A DNA stretch of 64,000 nt. Source: Alphaproteobacteria bacterium. GTDB taxonomy: Bacteria; Planctomycetota; Phycisphaerae; UBA1845. Shown one piece after another: positions 16,590 through 25,220 of the stretch (within the stretch, counting starts at the first letter, position 1; each line of letters begins with the position of its first letter). The position numbers were made by a program, and so were the translations under genes. Below the pieces are notes generated by a model. That model saw only the letters and a list, made by a program, of their open reading frames with translations, was not told where the DNA came from and did no database searches. The DNA lies in the NCBI GenBank assembly GCA_028285105.1, contig JANQQE010000031.1:62001-126000 (forward strand), in the 5' to 3' direction.

Positions 16590-17189
16590 ATGGCTGCTGA
16601 TTGTCTTCCCGCCAAGAGTTTCGTCGAAGCTTCTCTGTATTTTCTGGTTACACCATGTCCCGTATGTCAATCGGATCGACTCGATCCGCAAGACCCGACT
16701 TCTACGGATGATTCAAACACGGTCGCGATGGTCGGTGTCTGTCGAAACTGCGGCAGTTCAGAGTCATTTCGATTTGCGGTTGAGAACCTTCCGCACGCTA
16801 AAGATCGCCACGATCCGATTTCCGGAACCCATGCGATCAATCTGGGATTTTCTCACTCGCGACTCATCGACCTGGTGCAATGGGTGACGCTGCACGAGAT
16901 TCTTCTCGAAAAAGCCAAGTCGCAACCGAACGTCGCCGAAGCGCGCTGGCTTAAGGTACGTGCGGGTCAGTGCCTCGACGAAGCCGCGAAGTTCTTCGAC
17001 GCGGGCATCGATGCGCCGCCGAAGGATGCAACGTTTATCGAATCGAGTCTTAAGAAGATCAACGAGCACCCCGATCGGTACAAACGTTCAAGACTGTCGG
17101 AATTGCGGAGCCAACTGCCTTCTGAGAATGCATTTGACGAAGTGCAATCGAAAGGCGAACCTGAACGCCCGTGGTGGAAAATTTGGTAG
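16590..17189 (+). CDS. Hypothetical protein with N-terminal zinc ribbon
   Basis: The 199-residue product has two Cys pairs, CPVC and CRNC (about residues 23-26 and 51-54), spaced as in a zinc ribbon. A helical region follows with conserved-looking stretches (SHSRLIDLVQWVTLHEILLEKA, split here by eye, and ARWLKVRAGQCLDEAAKFFD). There is no signal peptide. It lies seven bases before the next lipoprotein gene, so the two are probably co-transcribed. A TTTGCA-16-TAAAAT pair (16551-16578) could be its promoter with a very short leader. I do not recognise the family. Confidence 0.65.
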   Translation: MAADCLPAKSFVEASLYFLVTPCPVCQSDRLDPQDPTSTDDSNTVAMVGVCRNCGSSESFRFAVENLPHAKDRHDPISGTHAINLGFSHSRLIDLVQWVTLHEILLEKAKSQPNVAEARWLKVRAGQCLDEAAKFFDAGIDAPPKDATFIESSLKKINEHPDRYKRSRLSELRSQLPSENAFDEVQSKGEPERPWWKIW

Positions 17190-17195
17190 AGGGCA

Positions 17196-18776
17196 ATGAT
17201 GATCGTGACAAATCTCTGCAACAAGCCGGTTCAAGCGAGTATGACAGCGATTCTGTTCATGTTCGCACTTACGTCTTTCGGCTGCACTGTGAATGGTAAG
17301 CAGCATTCGATGCTTGCCAGTTCAAGCAGATCGAAAGTCAGCGGGCTTGCAGGGGTTCAGACGAGACTTCGCCGTATGGTTCCTGGCGACGTGCGTGACG
17401 ATTTGTATTTTGCGATGTTGGACCGACCCTACGATCGGGCGACTTTGGCGATTGCACTGAGATCGAGCGAAGCACTTGCCAACGATTTGAAGTTGCGTCA
17501 GCACGATGCTGGAAGCATTTCAAAGCAAAATCGGAAACGGGCAACCGCTTGGTTGGAACGTGCGGTGAATCGCATCGGGCGGGATGCGCGGTCTGCTCCT
17601 CATTCAATGGGCGACACCAATTGGAGCGATTGGGTCCGCAATGGCAGCAGTTCCGGGGATGGGCCGGCATCGGTGTTTGCATTCGTCGATCGAACCAAGA
17701 GTCGTGAAGGGTCAAGGCGGTTTGGTGATTTTGAACTGGTCATGTCAACCGGCCAACCGTTCTACCCGGTCGTATCGGGGGGCGGCGCGATGGTTTCCGG
17801 CGGCGCGTCCCTGCAACAGTATGCAAGTTCGCTTGACATACCACTGGTTCCAATCGGAAGCGGCGCTGCTCAAGTGGCGTCGTCGGGCGGATCGACATTG
17901 CGGTCAGCCAACCTTCGCGAGATCATGACGCGTTCATCGGGAAACTTCGCAGTCACCGACGCGGCTGAGGGCGAATCGTGGGGAGCGATGATGGCCCGCC
18001 GCGCGTTGGTTCGCGGGTCAAACAATTCGCATACTTATAGTGCATTCGGAATCTCGCCCCCAAAGGGCGAACGACAAAACCTGGCCGAACGAACCCGCGC
18101 TGCAATGTGGGTGCAGGCCATCGACGGGCAGCGCCTCGGGGTGGTCGAAGGTTGGCGCGACGCGACACTTGCCGGTGGCTCAACATTTCCATCGCGACTA
18201 GCCGACCCCGAATGGTTGGAAGCCGTCGCGCATACCTCGATGGAAATCCGCAAGCAATCCGAGTTGCTGGAACCATTTCGCTATGAACGAAAGATGGCCG
18301 TCCTGATCGACGCCAGCGCTCTCGATTCGCGCAACCCCAACGCATGGTCCGCAAAGTTTACCGAACTTGTCGACGCACTGGTCGACTGGCAGGTTCCGTT
18401 TGACATCGTTGCCAACAATGCCGCGGCGAACATGCGTTACGAGTACAAGCTTCCTTTCAAACCACAAGCCGGGTTTTCGGCTGACGCGGCTGGTAAGGAG
18501 GCATCGAGATTGCTCAGCGATCGCGCACCTGAGCTTCGCCAAGTCATCTTGTTCGAATCGGATCGCGAACCAGCAGACGATGTCTACGTCAGGCAGTCAG
18601 CCGATGCAGGCTGGTTGGCTGTTGTGAACTTGAGCGGGCAGAGTCGAAGCCTCAAAATGCTAACGCCAGATGGGAAAACCGCGTCGAAGGCCTATGTCGA
18701 TCGGTTGACCAGTGAGACCGTGCGGCGGCGTATTCCCTTGGAACCCTATGGTGTTCGGATTCTTGCTCGCAAGTAA
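17196..18776 (+). CDS. Lipoprotein of unknown function
   Basis: The product has 526 residues and a lipoprotein signal (helix before TSFGC, lipid-bearing Cys30); ATGATG lies shortly after GAGGG. Beyond the signal it has a helical N-terminal third, a Ser/Gly-rich stretch (about 150-245) and a C-terminal half. The C-terminal half has a Rossmann-like part (KMAVLIDASALDSRN, PFDIVANNAAANM) and a final small beta region (LAVVNLSGQSR...PYGVRILAR) that recalls the last domain of glycoside-hydrolase-type proteins. No catalytic residues can be named. It follows the zinc-ribbon gene by seven bases. Confidence 0.65.
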   Translation: MMIVTNLCNKPVQASMTAILFMFALTSFGCTVNGKQHSMLASSSRSKVSGLAGVQTRLRRMVPGDVRDDLYFAMLDRPYDRATLAIALRSSEALANDLKLRQHDAGSISKQNRKRATAWLERAVNRIGRDARSAPHSMGDTNWSDWVRNGSSSGDGPASVFAFVDRTKSREGSRRFGDFELVMSTGQPFYPVVSGGGAMVSGGASLQQYASSLDIPLVPIGSGAAQVASSGGSTLRSANLREIMTRSSGNFAVTDAAEGESWGAMMARRALVRGSNNSHTYSAFGISPPKGERQNLAERTRAAMWVQAIDGQRLGVVEGWRDATLAGGSTFPSRLADPEWLEAVAHTSMEIRKQSELLEPFRYERKMAVLIDASALDSRNPNAWSAKFTELVDALVDWQVPFDIVANNAAANMRYEYKLPFKPQAGFSADAAGKEASRLLSDRAPELRQVILFESDREPADDVYVRQSADAGWLAVVNLSGQSRSLKMLTPDGKTASKAYVDRLTSETVRRRIPLEPYGVRILARK

Positions 18777-18841
18777 GAACGCCATGCTGATTTTCCGTCG
18801 ACACTTTCGCATCTTTTTGATGTATTCGTCCCCTATGCAGA

Positions 18842-18869
18842 TTGACATTCTTGCCCTCTGCCGCATGAT
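18842..18869 (+). promoter_or_regulatory. Possible promoter of lpxD
   Basis: TTGACA (18842-18847), a 16-bp spacer and CATGAT (18864-18869). The -35 is perfect and the -10 is weak. It lies about 40 bp before the GTG start of lpxD. Confidence 0.4.
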
Positions 18870-18910
18870 TAGAGCATATTGAGAAACTTCGACTGAATTG
18901 GGACGAGACC

Positions 18911-20008
18911 GTGCAGACGCTGACACTGGGTGATCTTTCTAAGTATTTGTCCGAACAGGGATTGGCCAACGAAATTCGGGGAGACAGCGACCGTGTCATC
19001 ACCGGATGCAACACGCTAGACGATGCCAACGACGGTGATATTACCTTCTTGAACAATCCCAAGTATCGTGAAAAGATCGCAACGACCCAGGCGTCGGCGA
19101 TCATCATGCAGGACGACGATTCCCTGCAGCCGGTCATCCCCCAGATCATCTGCCCCGACCCTTACCAAGCTCTGACCATTTCGATTCAGAAAATCTATGG
19201 AGAGCGATGCCATCCCAAATGGGGATTGCACGAAAAGGCCTGGATCGCGCCGTCGGCATCGATTGGCGAGAATTCAAACATCGCACCGCTGGCCTACATC
19301 GGTGAGAACGCTAGAGTCGGAAAGAATGCCAATATCTATCCCGGAACGTTTGTCGGGCCCGGTGCAATCGTCGGCGACGACGTGACACTCTATGCGAATG
19401 TGACGGTATACGACGATTGCAAGTTGGGCGATCGGGTGACGCTGCATTCAGGCACGGTGATCGGTCAGGACGGACTCGGTTACGCGCCGGCTGGCGAAAC
19501 CTGGATGAAGATTCCGCAGGTTGGCAACGTCGAAGTTGGCGACGATGTCGAGATGGGCGCGAACTGCGCGATTGATCGTGCGACGATGGGCACGACGCTT
19601 GTCGGCCGCGGTTCGAAGTTGAGCGATCTGATCGCCATCGGACACGGCTGCAAGATCGGCGACAACTGCATGATCGTCGCGCAAGCAGGTTTGGCTGGCA
19701 CGGTGACAGTCGGTAAGAACGTCATCATCGCGGGGCAGGCTGGCATCGTCGGGCACATTTCCATAGGCGATAAAGCCAAGGTCTATGCCCAATCCGGTGT
19801 GGGCAGTTCCGTCAAAGATGGCGAGAGCGTATTGGGCACACCCGCAACAGAAGTTCGCAATGCGCGTCGTCAGATGGTCGCGATGCAGAAATTGCCCGCG
19901 ATGCGGACGCGGCTTCGCGAGATGGAATCCGAAATGGCGGAGCTTCGGGAAATGGTGAACAAGTTAACCGGGACAAAATCCGACGCGGCTGACGAGAGTG
20001 GTCCGTGA
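18911..20008 (+). CDS. lpxD: UDP-3-O-acylglucosamine N-acyltransferase
   Basis: LpxD adds the second acyl chain to UDP-3-O-acyl-glucosamine in lipid A synthesis, in the cytoplasm. The N-terminal uridine-binding domain (TLGDLSKYLSEQ, ITGCNTLDDANDGDITFLNN) is followed by a left-handed beta-helix of hexapeptide repeats (about 105-330), including HSGTVIGQDGLGYAP and the catalytic-His region AIGHGCKIGDNCMIVAQAG. A short C-terminal coiled coil (LPAMRTRLREMESEMAELREM) fits the trimer. The 365-residue length is normal. GTG is chosen as the start because of the GGGACGAG upstream. lpxI follows. Confidence 0.95.
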   Translation: MQTLTLGDLSKYLSEQGLANEIRGDSDRVITGCNTLDDANDGDITFLNNPKYREKIATTQASAIIMQDDDSLQPVIPQIICPDPYQALTISIQKIYGERCHPKWGLHEKAWIAPSASIGENSNIAPLAYIGENARVGKNANIYPGTFVGPGAIVGDDVTLYANVTVYDDCKLGDRVTLHSGTVIGQDGLGYAPAGETWMKIPQVGNVEVGDDVEMGANCAIDRATMGTTLVGRGSKLSDLIAIGHGCKIGDNCMIVAQAGLAGTVTVGKNVIIAGQAGIVGHISIGDKAKVYAQSGVGSSVKDGESVLGTPATEVRNARRQMVAMQKLPAMRTRLREMESEMAELREMVNKLTGTKSDAADESGP

Positions 20009-20051
20009 GTCGCTCGCAGCGCGCCGTGTCGTCAAACGAAGTATATCAAGC

Positions 20052-20912
20052 ATGACAGTCCCGTTACGAGAAAACAATGTGCTGGGTTTGATCGCGGGCG
20101 GTGGGGCGATGCCCCGCATGGTCGTCGAAAACGCCAAGCAAGCCGGTCAGCAGGTGGTGGTGCTTGGGCTTCGCGGGTTTGCCGATCCGAAACTCGCCGA
20201 GATTGCCGATAAATTCTACTGGTGCGGTGTCGCCAGGATGGGTCGGGCGATACGACTCTTCTTAAAGGAAGGCGCGTATCGGATGATCCTGGCGGGTTCG
20301 GTGAAGAAGTCGGACATGTACGGTCGCTTTCGATTGTTTCGATTGCTGCCGGATTGGACGACGCTGCGGTTTTGGTTTTTTCATCTGCCCGATCGGCGCA
20401 CCGATACGATCCTAGGCACATTGGCTGACATCATGAAAGCACGCGGTATCCTCATGGAAAACTGCGTGAAGTATCTTATGGAATCAATGGCAAAAGAAGG
20501 TGTCCTGACGCGTACCATGCCCAGCGCCGCTCAGATGCGCGACATCGAATTCGGTTGGCCCGTTGCCAAAGAGATGGGGCGACTGGATATCGGTCAGGCG
20601 ATTGCGGTCAAAGAGCAGGACGTGATTGCGGTCGAAGCGATCGAAGGGACGGACCGCATGATTGTTCGTGCGGGCGATTTGTGTCCTTCCGGCGCCTGGG
20701 TCTTGATCAAAGTGTCCAAGCCGAATCAGGACATGCGTTTCGACGTTCCCACCGTTGGCCCCGACACCATCGAAAACCTCAAGACACATGGCGCTGGGGC
20801 ACTCGTGATCGAAGCCGAAAAAACATTCGTCGTCGATCACGATGACATGGTTGAACGGGCTGAGAAGTATGGCATTGTGATCGTCGCACATCGTGGTTCT
20901 TCAGAAGAATAA
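20052..20912 (+). CDS. lpxI: UDP-2,3-diacylglucosamine pyrophosphatase, LpxI type
   Basis: LpxI (DUF1009) hydrolyses UDP-2,3-diacylglucosamine to lipid X, replacing LpxH. The sequence opens with LGLIAGGGAMPRMVVENAKQ and contains RAIRLFLKEGA, the GTLADIMKARGI segment and the C-terminal catalytic domain with EGTDRMIVRAGDL, RFDVPTVGPDTI and IEAEKTFVVD. An in-frame GTG at 19998 overlaps lpxD, but ATG 20052 starts at the family core and gives 286 residues, close to the usual 270-280. It forms an operon with lpxD. Confidence 0.93.
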   Translation: MTVPLRENNVLGLIAGGGAMPRMVVENAKQAGQQVVVLGLRGFADPKLAEIADKFYWCGVARMGRAIRLFLKEGAYRMILAGSVKKSDMYGRFRLFRLLPDWTTLRFWFFHLPDRRTDTILGTLADIMKARGILMENCVKYLMESMAKEGVLTRTMPSAAQMRDIEFGWPVAKEMGRLDIGQAIAVKEQDVIAVEAIEGTDRMIVRAGDLCPSGAWVLIKVSKPNQDMRFDVPTVGPDTIENLKTHGAGALVIEAEKTFVVDHDDMVERAEKYGIVIVAHRGSSEE

Positions 20913-20949
20913 CCAATCGCCCAACTGCCTCGCCCAAATCAAACCGAAC

Positions 20950-22425
20950 TCAGGTCATATCCGTAAGACGAAAGAATGTGCTGATTCTCGAACGGATGTC
21001 TGCCGCCAGGGTGCGCTGGCGCGCGCTTGGGTCTTTTAAGGTTGCGGTGTGACTTTCGATTTCGGCTTTTCGGCGGGCGAGGGCGACGCTGAGTTGTTTG
21101 GCAATTTCGGGACGCGACGAAAGAATCGGCGCGAGCATTTCGCTGCTGATCTCGTGGACGACGGTCCTGGTGACGGCAGATACCGTTGCGGAACGGGTTT
21201 CGCCGGTCAGAAGCGACATTTCGCCAAAGAATTGTCGCGGTAGCAATTGGGCGACTTTTTTGGATTGCCCCTTTTCTTCCACGGAGACGCGAAGCAGCCC
21301 CTGATCGATGACGAACAGAGACGAACCCTCGTCGCCTTGACGGACGATGGCCTCGCCCGGCGAATAGTCGTGCCGGGTTGCGTGGGGGGCGAGTTGGGAT
21401 AACTCATCGCGATTCAGCGTTCTAAACAAATCGACTTCCTGCAACAGGCCGCAAAGATCGGTTGTCGATTTCGGCGCGGCTTCAGACGATTCGGACGCGA
21501 TCATTTTCACTTCAATCGGATCGTCGGCGTGCCAATGCAGATCGCGCTGCGGGAAGGCGATGACGATTCCAGCGGACTTAAGCAACTTGTCGAGCATCTG
21601 GCGAATGTCGGAACGAACCAATCGTAGCGTCATTTCCTGATTGGTACGCACCCAGAAATAGACGTCGAAAATCAGCGCGTTGTCGCCGAAGTCATCGAAC
21701 ACGACGATGGGCTCCGGACGAGGCAGAACTTTCTCATGTTCGACGACGGAAGTTTTCATCAATTCGATGACTGTATCCACCGGCGAGCCATACTGTACGC
21801 CCACGCGAACGGTGGTTCGGATATCGGTGTCGGACAGTGTCCAGTTAATGACCGTGCGTTCGAGCATCAGGCTGTTGGGAATCAGCATCTCGATACCGTC
21901 GGGCCGACGAACGTGAGTCGATCGCGCACCGATCGACAGGATGTGCCCGACCTTGCTTTCGACTTCGATCAGATCGCCAATCGTCACCTTGCGCTCAGCC
22001 AGCAGAATCCAACCGCTGATGAAGTTGTTGACGATATTCTGCGCCCCGAAACCGAGTCCAATCGCCAGCGCCCCGCCGAGGACCGTAAATACCGTGAGCG
22101 GCACACTGACCAGCCGCAGGGCGATCAGCGTGAATATGCCGGCCATCAAGTAGAAAATGACGCGCTGAAAAGCCAGCGAAGAAGAACTCTGGACGCCAAC
22201 CTGCGGAAGGATTCGCCTCCCGATGACCACGCTGAGTACGCGCGACACCCAAATGCCGACCAGCAAAAACAGAATGCCAAGCACAACCTTGTTGATCGTG
22301 ATCGGCTCGCCATCGACCTCGAAAATTTGATAGTCCCAAACTTGAAGAAATGCATCCCATATGCTCAAAGGAGCGGGAGGGTTCGCCGGAGTCGGATTGG
22401 TTTGGGCAACCAGTGCGTCGATCAT
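20950..22425 (-). CDS. MscS-family channel with C-terminal cyclic-nucleotide-binding domain
   Basis: The membrane part has three helices; the pore helix is ALAIGLGFGAQNIVNNFISG, typical of MscS. The beta domain (VTIGDLIEVESKVGHILSIG, LIPNSLMLERTVINWT) and the alpha/beta domain (to about 310) follow. From about 355 a cyclic-nucleotide-binding domain occupies the C-terminus (YSPGEAIVRQGDEGSSLFVIDQGLL, PRQFFGEMSLLTGETRSATV), including the phosphate-binding-cassette-like FGEMSLLTGETRSATV. The tail is helical. I start at ATG 22425 (491 residues); an in-frame ATG at 22500 would overlap the neighbouring gene's stop. The ligand is not known. The gene is on the same strand as the DUF819 gene and 58 bp downstream of it. 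Confidence 0.9.
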   Translation of the reverse strand: MIDALVAQTNPTPANPPAPLSIWDAFLQVWDYQIFEVDGEPITINKVVLGILFLLVGIWVSRVLSVVIGRRILPQVGVQSSSSLAFQRVIFYLMAGIFTLIALRLVSVPLTVFTVLGGALAIGLGFGAQNIVNNFISGWILLAERKVTIGDLIEVESKVGHILSIGARSTHVRRPDGIEMLIPNSLMLERTVINWTLSDTDIRTTVRVGVQYGSPVDTVIELMKTSVVEHEKVLPRPEPIVVFDDFGDNALIFDVYFWVRTNQEMTLRLVRSDIRQMLDKLLKSAGIVIAFPQRDLHWHADDPIEVKMIASESSEAAPKSTTDLCGLLQEVDLFRTLNRDELSQLAPHATRHDYSPGEAIVRQGDEGSSLFVIDQGLLRVSVEEKGQSKKVAQLLPRQFFGEMSLLTGETRSATVSAVTRTVVHEISSEMLAPILSSRPEIAKQLSVALARRKAEIESHTATLKDPSARQRTLAADIRSRISTFFRLTDMT

Positions 22426-22483
22426 ATTGGGTTTGGTATCCACCTTTGTCGCGAATTGGAATTCAACGGAAGAGTGCCAGTTA

Positions 22484-23761
22484 CTATACCGTATCGGCAC
22501 CGGCGACCATCATTAGCAGTCGCATACACATCAACCCGGCATAAGTGCCCAAGACATAACCCGCAATCGCGAGCAACGCGCCGACCGGTGCCAGAGCGGG
22601 ATGAAACGCAGCCGCAACGACCGGGGCGCTGGCTGCCCCTCCAATGTTCGCTTGTGAACCGACGGCAACAAAGAATATCGGTGCCTTGATGAGTCGAGCC
22701 ACCCCAAGAAGCACAATGATGTGGATGCAGATCCAGATCGCCGCAACCAGAATCAACGGAAGGTTCTCTCTGATGTTGTCAAAGCTAGCGTGCGCGCCGA
22801 TGCAAGCGACCAGCAGGTAGATCATCACTGAACCAATTTTAGACGCGCCCACTCCTTCGAGGTTGCGTGCCTTTGTAAAGGACAGGACCAACCCGATCGT
22901 GGTCGCGAACACATATTTCCATGTGCCGGCTGTGAAGTAATTCGTGATAAACGACAAGCTTTCCCTTTGTTCGAGCCATTTGTTGAGCTTGATTCCCGAT
23001 TCATAACTAAAATACGATCCGCCGAAACCGAGTGCGAGGATCACCATGTAGTGCGCCATGGTCGGGATGCGGCTGATTCGGGCTTGAAATTCTTCCATGC
23101 GACGTTTGAGATCGTCGATGGCTGAGGTGTCTGCGCCGACGAAACGATCGATGGCCTCCTGCTTGCCCGCAGCGAATAAGAGAACAGCCATCCAGATATT
23201 TGCGACCAGCACATCGGGAATGACCATCAGCGCCAACATTTCGTCGGTGACGTTTGCCGCTTTTCCGATGGCGACAAAGTTCGCACCGCCACCGATCCAA
23301 CTACCGGAAAGCGCCGCGAGTCCGCGCCACGATTCCGGGTCGAGTGTTCCTGATGCGAACAGCTTGTTGCAAATCAGCAAGGCGATGGGACCGCCAATAA
23401 CGATGCCGGCTGTGCCGGCCAACAGCATCACGACCGCTTTCCAGCCCAATCTCATAATTGCGGGTAAATCAAGCGCGACGATGAGCAGCAGCAGACTCGC
23501 GGGCAGAACATGTCCCTTTACGAAATCGTACAACGCCGATTCGTGCGGAATGATCTTAAATGTGCTAAGCAACGTCGGGACAAAATAACAGAACACGAGA
23601 ACCGGAACGACCTTGAATACCTTGCCGTATTTTGGGTGGGCATTGATTGCAAACAGAAGCGCAAGGACGGCCAGCAGTACCGACAGAATGCCTGCCGGTT
23701 CATCAATGGCAATGACGTCAGTTTGTTCGGCAAGCAGGGACATTGCCCATGGGCTGTTCAT
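22484..23761 (-). CDS. DUF819 family membrane protein
   Basis: This 425-residue protein has about ten hydrophobic helices and the family landmarks ALDLPAIMRLGWKAVVM, GSWIGGGANFVAIGKA and IPDVLVANIWMAVLL. The hydrophilic loop of about 40 residues after this (to MAHYMVILALGFGGSYF) is also typical. The function of DUF819 (YjcL) proteins is not established; a transporter is the usual guess. The stop lies 58 bp before the MscS-like start, so the two may be co-transcribed. Confidence 0.85.
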   Translation of the reverse strand: MNSPWAMSLLAEQTDVIAIDEPAGILSVLLAVLALLFAINAHPKYGKVFKVVPVLVFCYFVPTLLSTFKIIPHESALYDFVKGHVLPASLLLLIVALDLPAIMRLGWKAVVMLLAGTAGIVIGGPIALLICNKLFASGTLDPESWRGLAALSGSWIGGGANFVAIGKAANVTDEMLALMVIPDVLVANIWMAVLLFAAGKQEAIDRFVGADTSAIDDLKRRMEEFQARISRIPTMAHYMVILALGFGGSYFSYESGIKLNKWLEQRESLSFITNYFTAGTWKYVFATTIGLVLSFTKARNLEGVGASKIGSVMIYLLVACIGAHASFDNIRENLPLILVAAIWICIHIIVLLGVARLIKAPIFFVAVGSQANIGGAASAPVVAAAFHPALAPVGALLAIAGYVLGTYAGLMCMRLLMMVAGADTV

Positions 23762-23865
23762 CCGGTTTCCCTTGTGAATCGTGCAGACGTTACCCGAGCG
23801 AATCGGCAGTTAGGGATTATGCCCGACGATCGCGCATTCGTCGAGTGTGACAGGTCTGCCCTGAT

Positions 23866-24945
23866 TCACACGCCGCTCTTGTCGAGCGTTGCTTCTAGCT
23901 CCTGTGCGTATTGGGGCAGGGCGTTGGAGGTGCGACTGGGTTTGAGCCTCGTCAATGCATCGGGCGATTTTTTGAGGCATGCGGCGATGCGTTTGCTGAG
24001 TTTCGTTTGGCCCGGCGAGAGGTACTCGACGGGTGACTTGCCGTCGGCGATGGCCGCATTGACCTTGGTGGCTTGAAGCTGCGTCAGCGGCAGGTAGTGG
24101 TATACAGGCTTTTTCGACAGGTGATATTGCTGCTGCGTCGAAGTATCGACAGGAGTGTCGCTTCTTGTCAACGCTTCGCCGACGATGGATTTTGCGACGG
24201 CGACCTGCGCGTCGGCTCGTGCGAAAACGCGATGGGCACAGTCCTGTTTCCTGGCTTGTTCGACGAGCGTTTTGAAGGCAAGCACGCTGGAATCGAAATC
24301 GACCTCGACGACTTCAAGATTGTCAAGCATGCCGATTCTGGTTGCGATGACGCCATCGAGTTTGCCGAGTTTCTGTTCACCTTCCCAATAGCAGTGCATG
24401 GCGAAGGTGGCTGTCTCTTTTTGTTTCGGGTTGTATTCGGCATCAACCATCGCGAGAAAGTTGGGTATAGGCTGGTTCGACGCGCGAAGGGCTGCAACCA
24501 TCGCTCGAATCAAACCGCCCGTTGAATAATCGTCCGCGTGACGTGCCATCAAATCTTTGCCGGTGCTGTCAACAAAACGCACCACCGGATTGTTCCACGT
24601 CGGTTCCTTGTACTTTTTGAGAATCTGCTCTTCATCGCCCGGAACATTGTTGTACACGACAGCCGTCTCGAAGAGGGCGCTTGCATCGACGACGATGGGA
24701 TGACTCAGCGGTCCGGTTCCAAACTGCTTGCAAGTTCCGCAACCGGGTACCTCGTCGAAGAGGAGCATCACCGGCTTGCCGGATTTCTTCGCGTTGGCCA
24801 GGACTTTCGGCAGGTCACGCACCCAAGGCACGCGCCCCAATTCAACCGGGTTCACAGAGGCGTTTTCTGCAATCGCAAACAGCGGAAACAAGGCGAGTGC
24901 AATGGCTGGCAACATCGTTAGACACCGAACCGTGGTCTCGTTCAT
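23866..24945 (-). CDS. Exported thioredoxin-like protein fused to an MsrA-like domain
   Basis: ATG 24945 is chosen because AGGAG lies seven bases upstream and the product (359 residues) then begins with a signal peptide ending near AIAEN. Residues 35-165 form a thioredoxin-like domain with VPGCGTC (CxxC at 69-72). Residues 178-290 resemble methionine sulfoxide reductase A: HCYWEGE has Cys185, Tyr186, Trp187 and Glu190 where MsrA has its GCFWxxE, and LEVVEVDFD matches the next strand. The MsrA loop with NPTY and the following Cys is missing. The C-terminal STQQQYHLSKKPVYHY and the region after it are of unknown function. The gene resembles the VPGUxxT thioredoxin-like group, with Cys (TGC) in place of selenocysteine. 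Confidence 0.7.
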   Translation of the reverse strand: MNETTVRCLTMLPAIALALFPLFAIAENASVNPVELGRVPWVRDLPKVLANAKKSGKPVMLLFDEVPGCGTCKQFGTGPLSHPIVVDASALFETAVVYNNVPGDEEQILKKYKEPTWNNPVVRFVDSTGKDLMARHADDYSTGGLIRAMVAALRASNQPIPNFLAMVDAEYNPKQKETATFAMHCYWEGEQKLGKLDGVIATRIGMLDNLEVVEVDFDSSVLAFKTLVEQARKQDCAHRVFARADAQVAVAKSIVGEALTRSDTPVDTSTQQQYHLSKKPVYHYLPLTQLQATKVNAAIADGKSPVEYLSPGQTKLSKRIAACLKKSPDALTRLKPSRTSNALPQYAQELEATLDKSGV

Positions 24946-25220
24946 CTTCAAACTCCTGCATTGTTTTGAGGTGATCGGCGTCTTGAGGTGTTCCGCATCT
25001 TGCAATTTTTCGCCAGCCACCCATTCCGCCCGGAATCGTTGTTGCGCCCGAATCATAGCCATCGTGCGACGTCACATGATATTTCGAGATCAAGACGCGT
25101 ACAAACTTACCGGCAATTCGCATCAACTTGCCGATTGAATCCAGGCCAGCGTCCAATTAGACTGATGCACAATCTATTCCGTAATCAACCGCCCATCATC
25201 CAGCAAGGACGCGAACATCG

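Noticed and set aside
21736-22689. 317-codon plus-strand frame
   Set aside because: It is antisense to the MscS and DUF819 genes, which have clear family motifs.
24725-24745. Possible selenocysteine in the VPGCGTC motif
   Set aside because: The codon is TGC, so the residue is cysteine.
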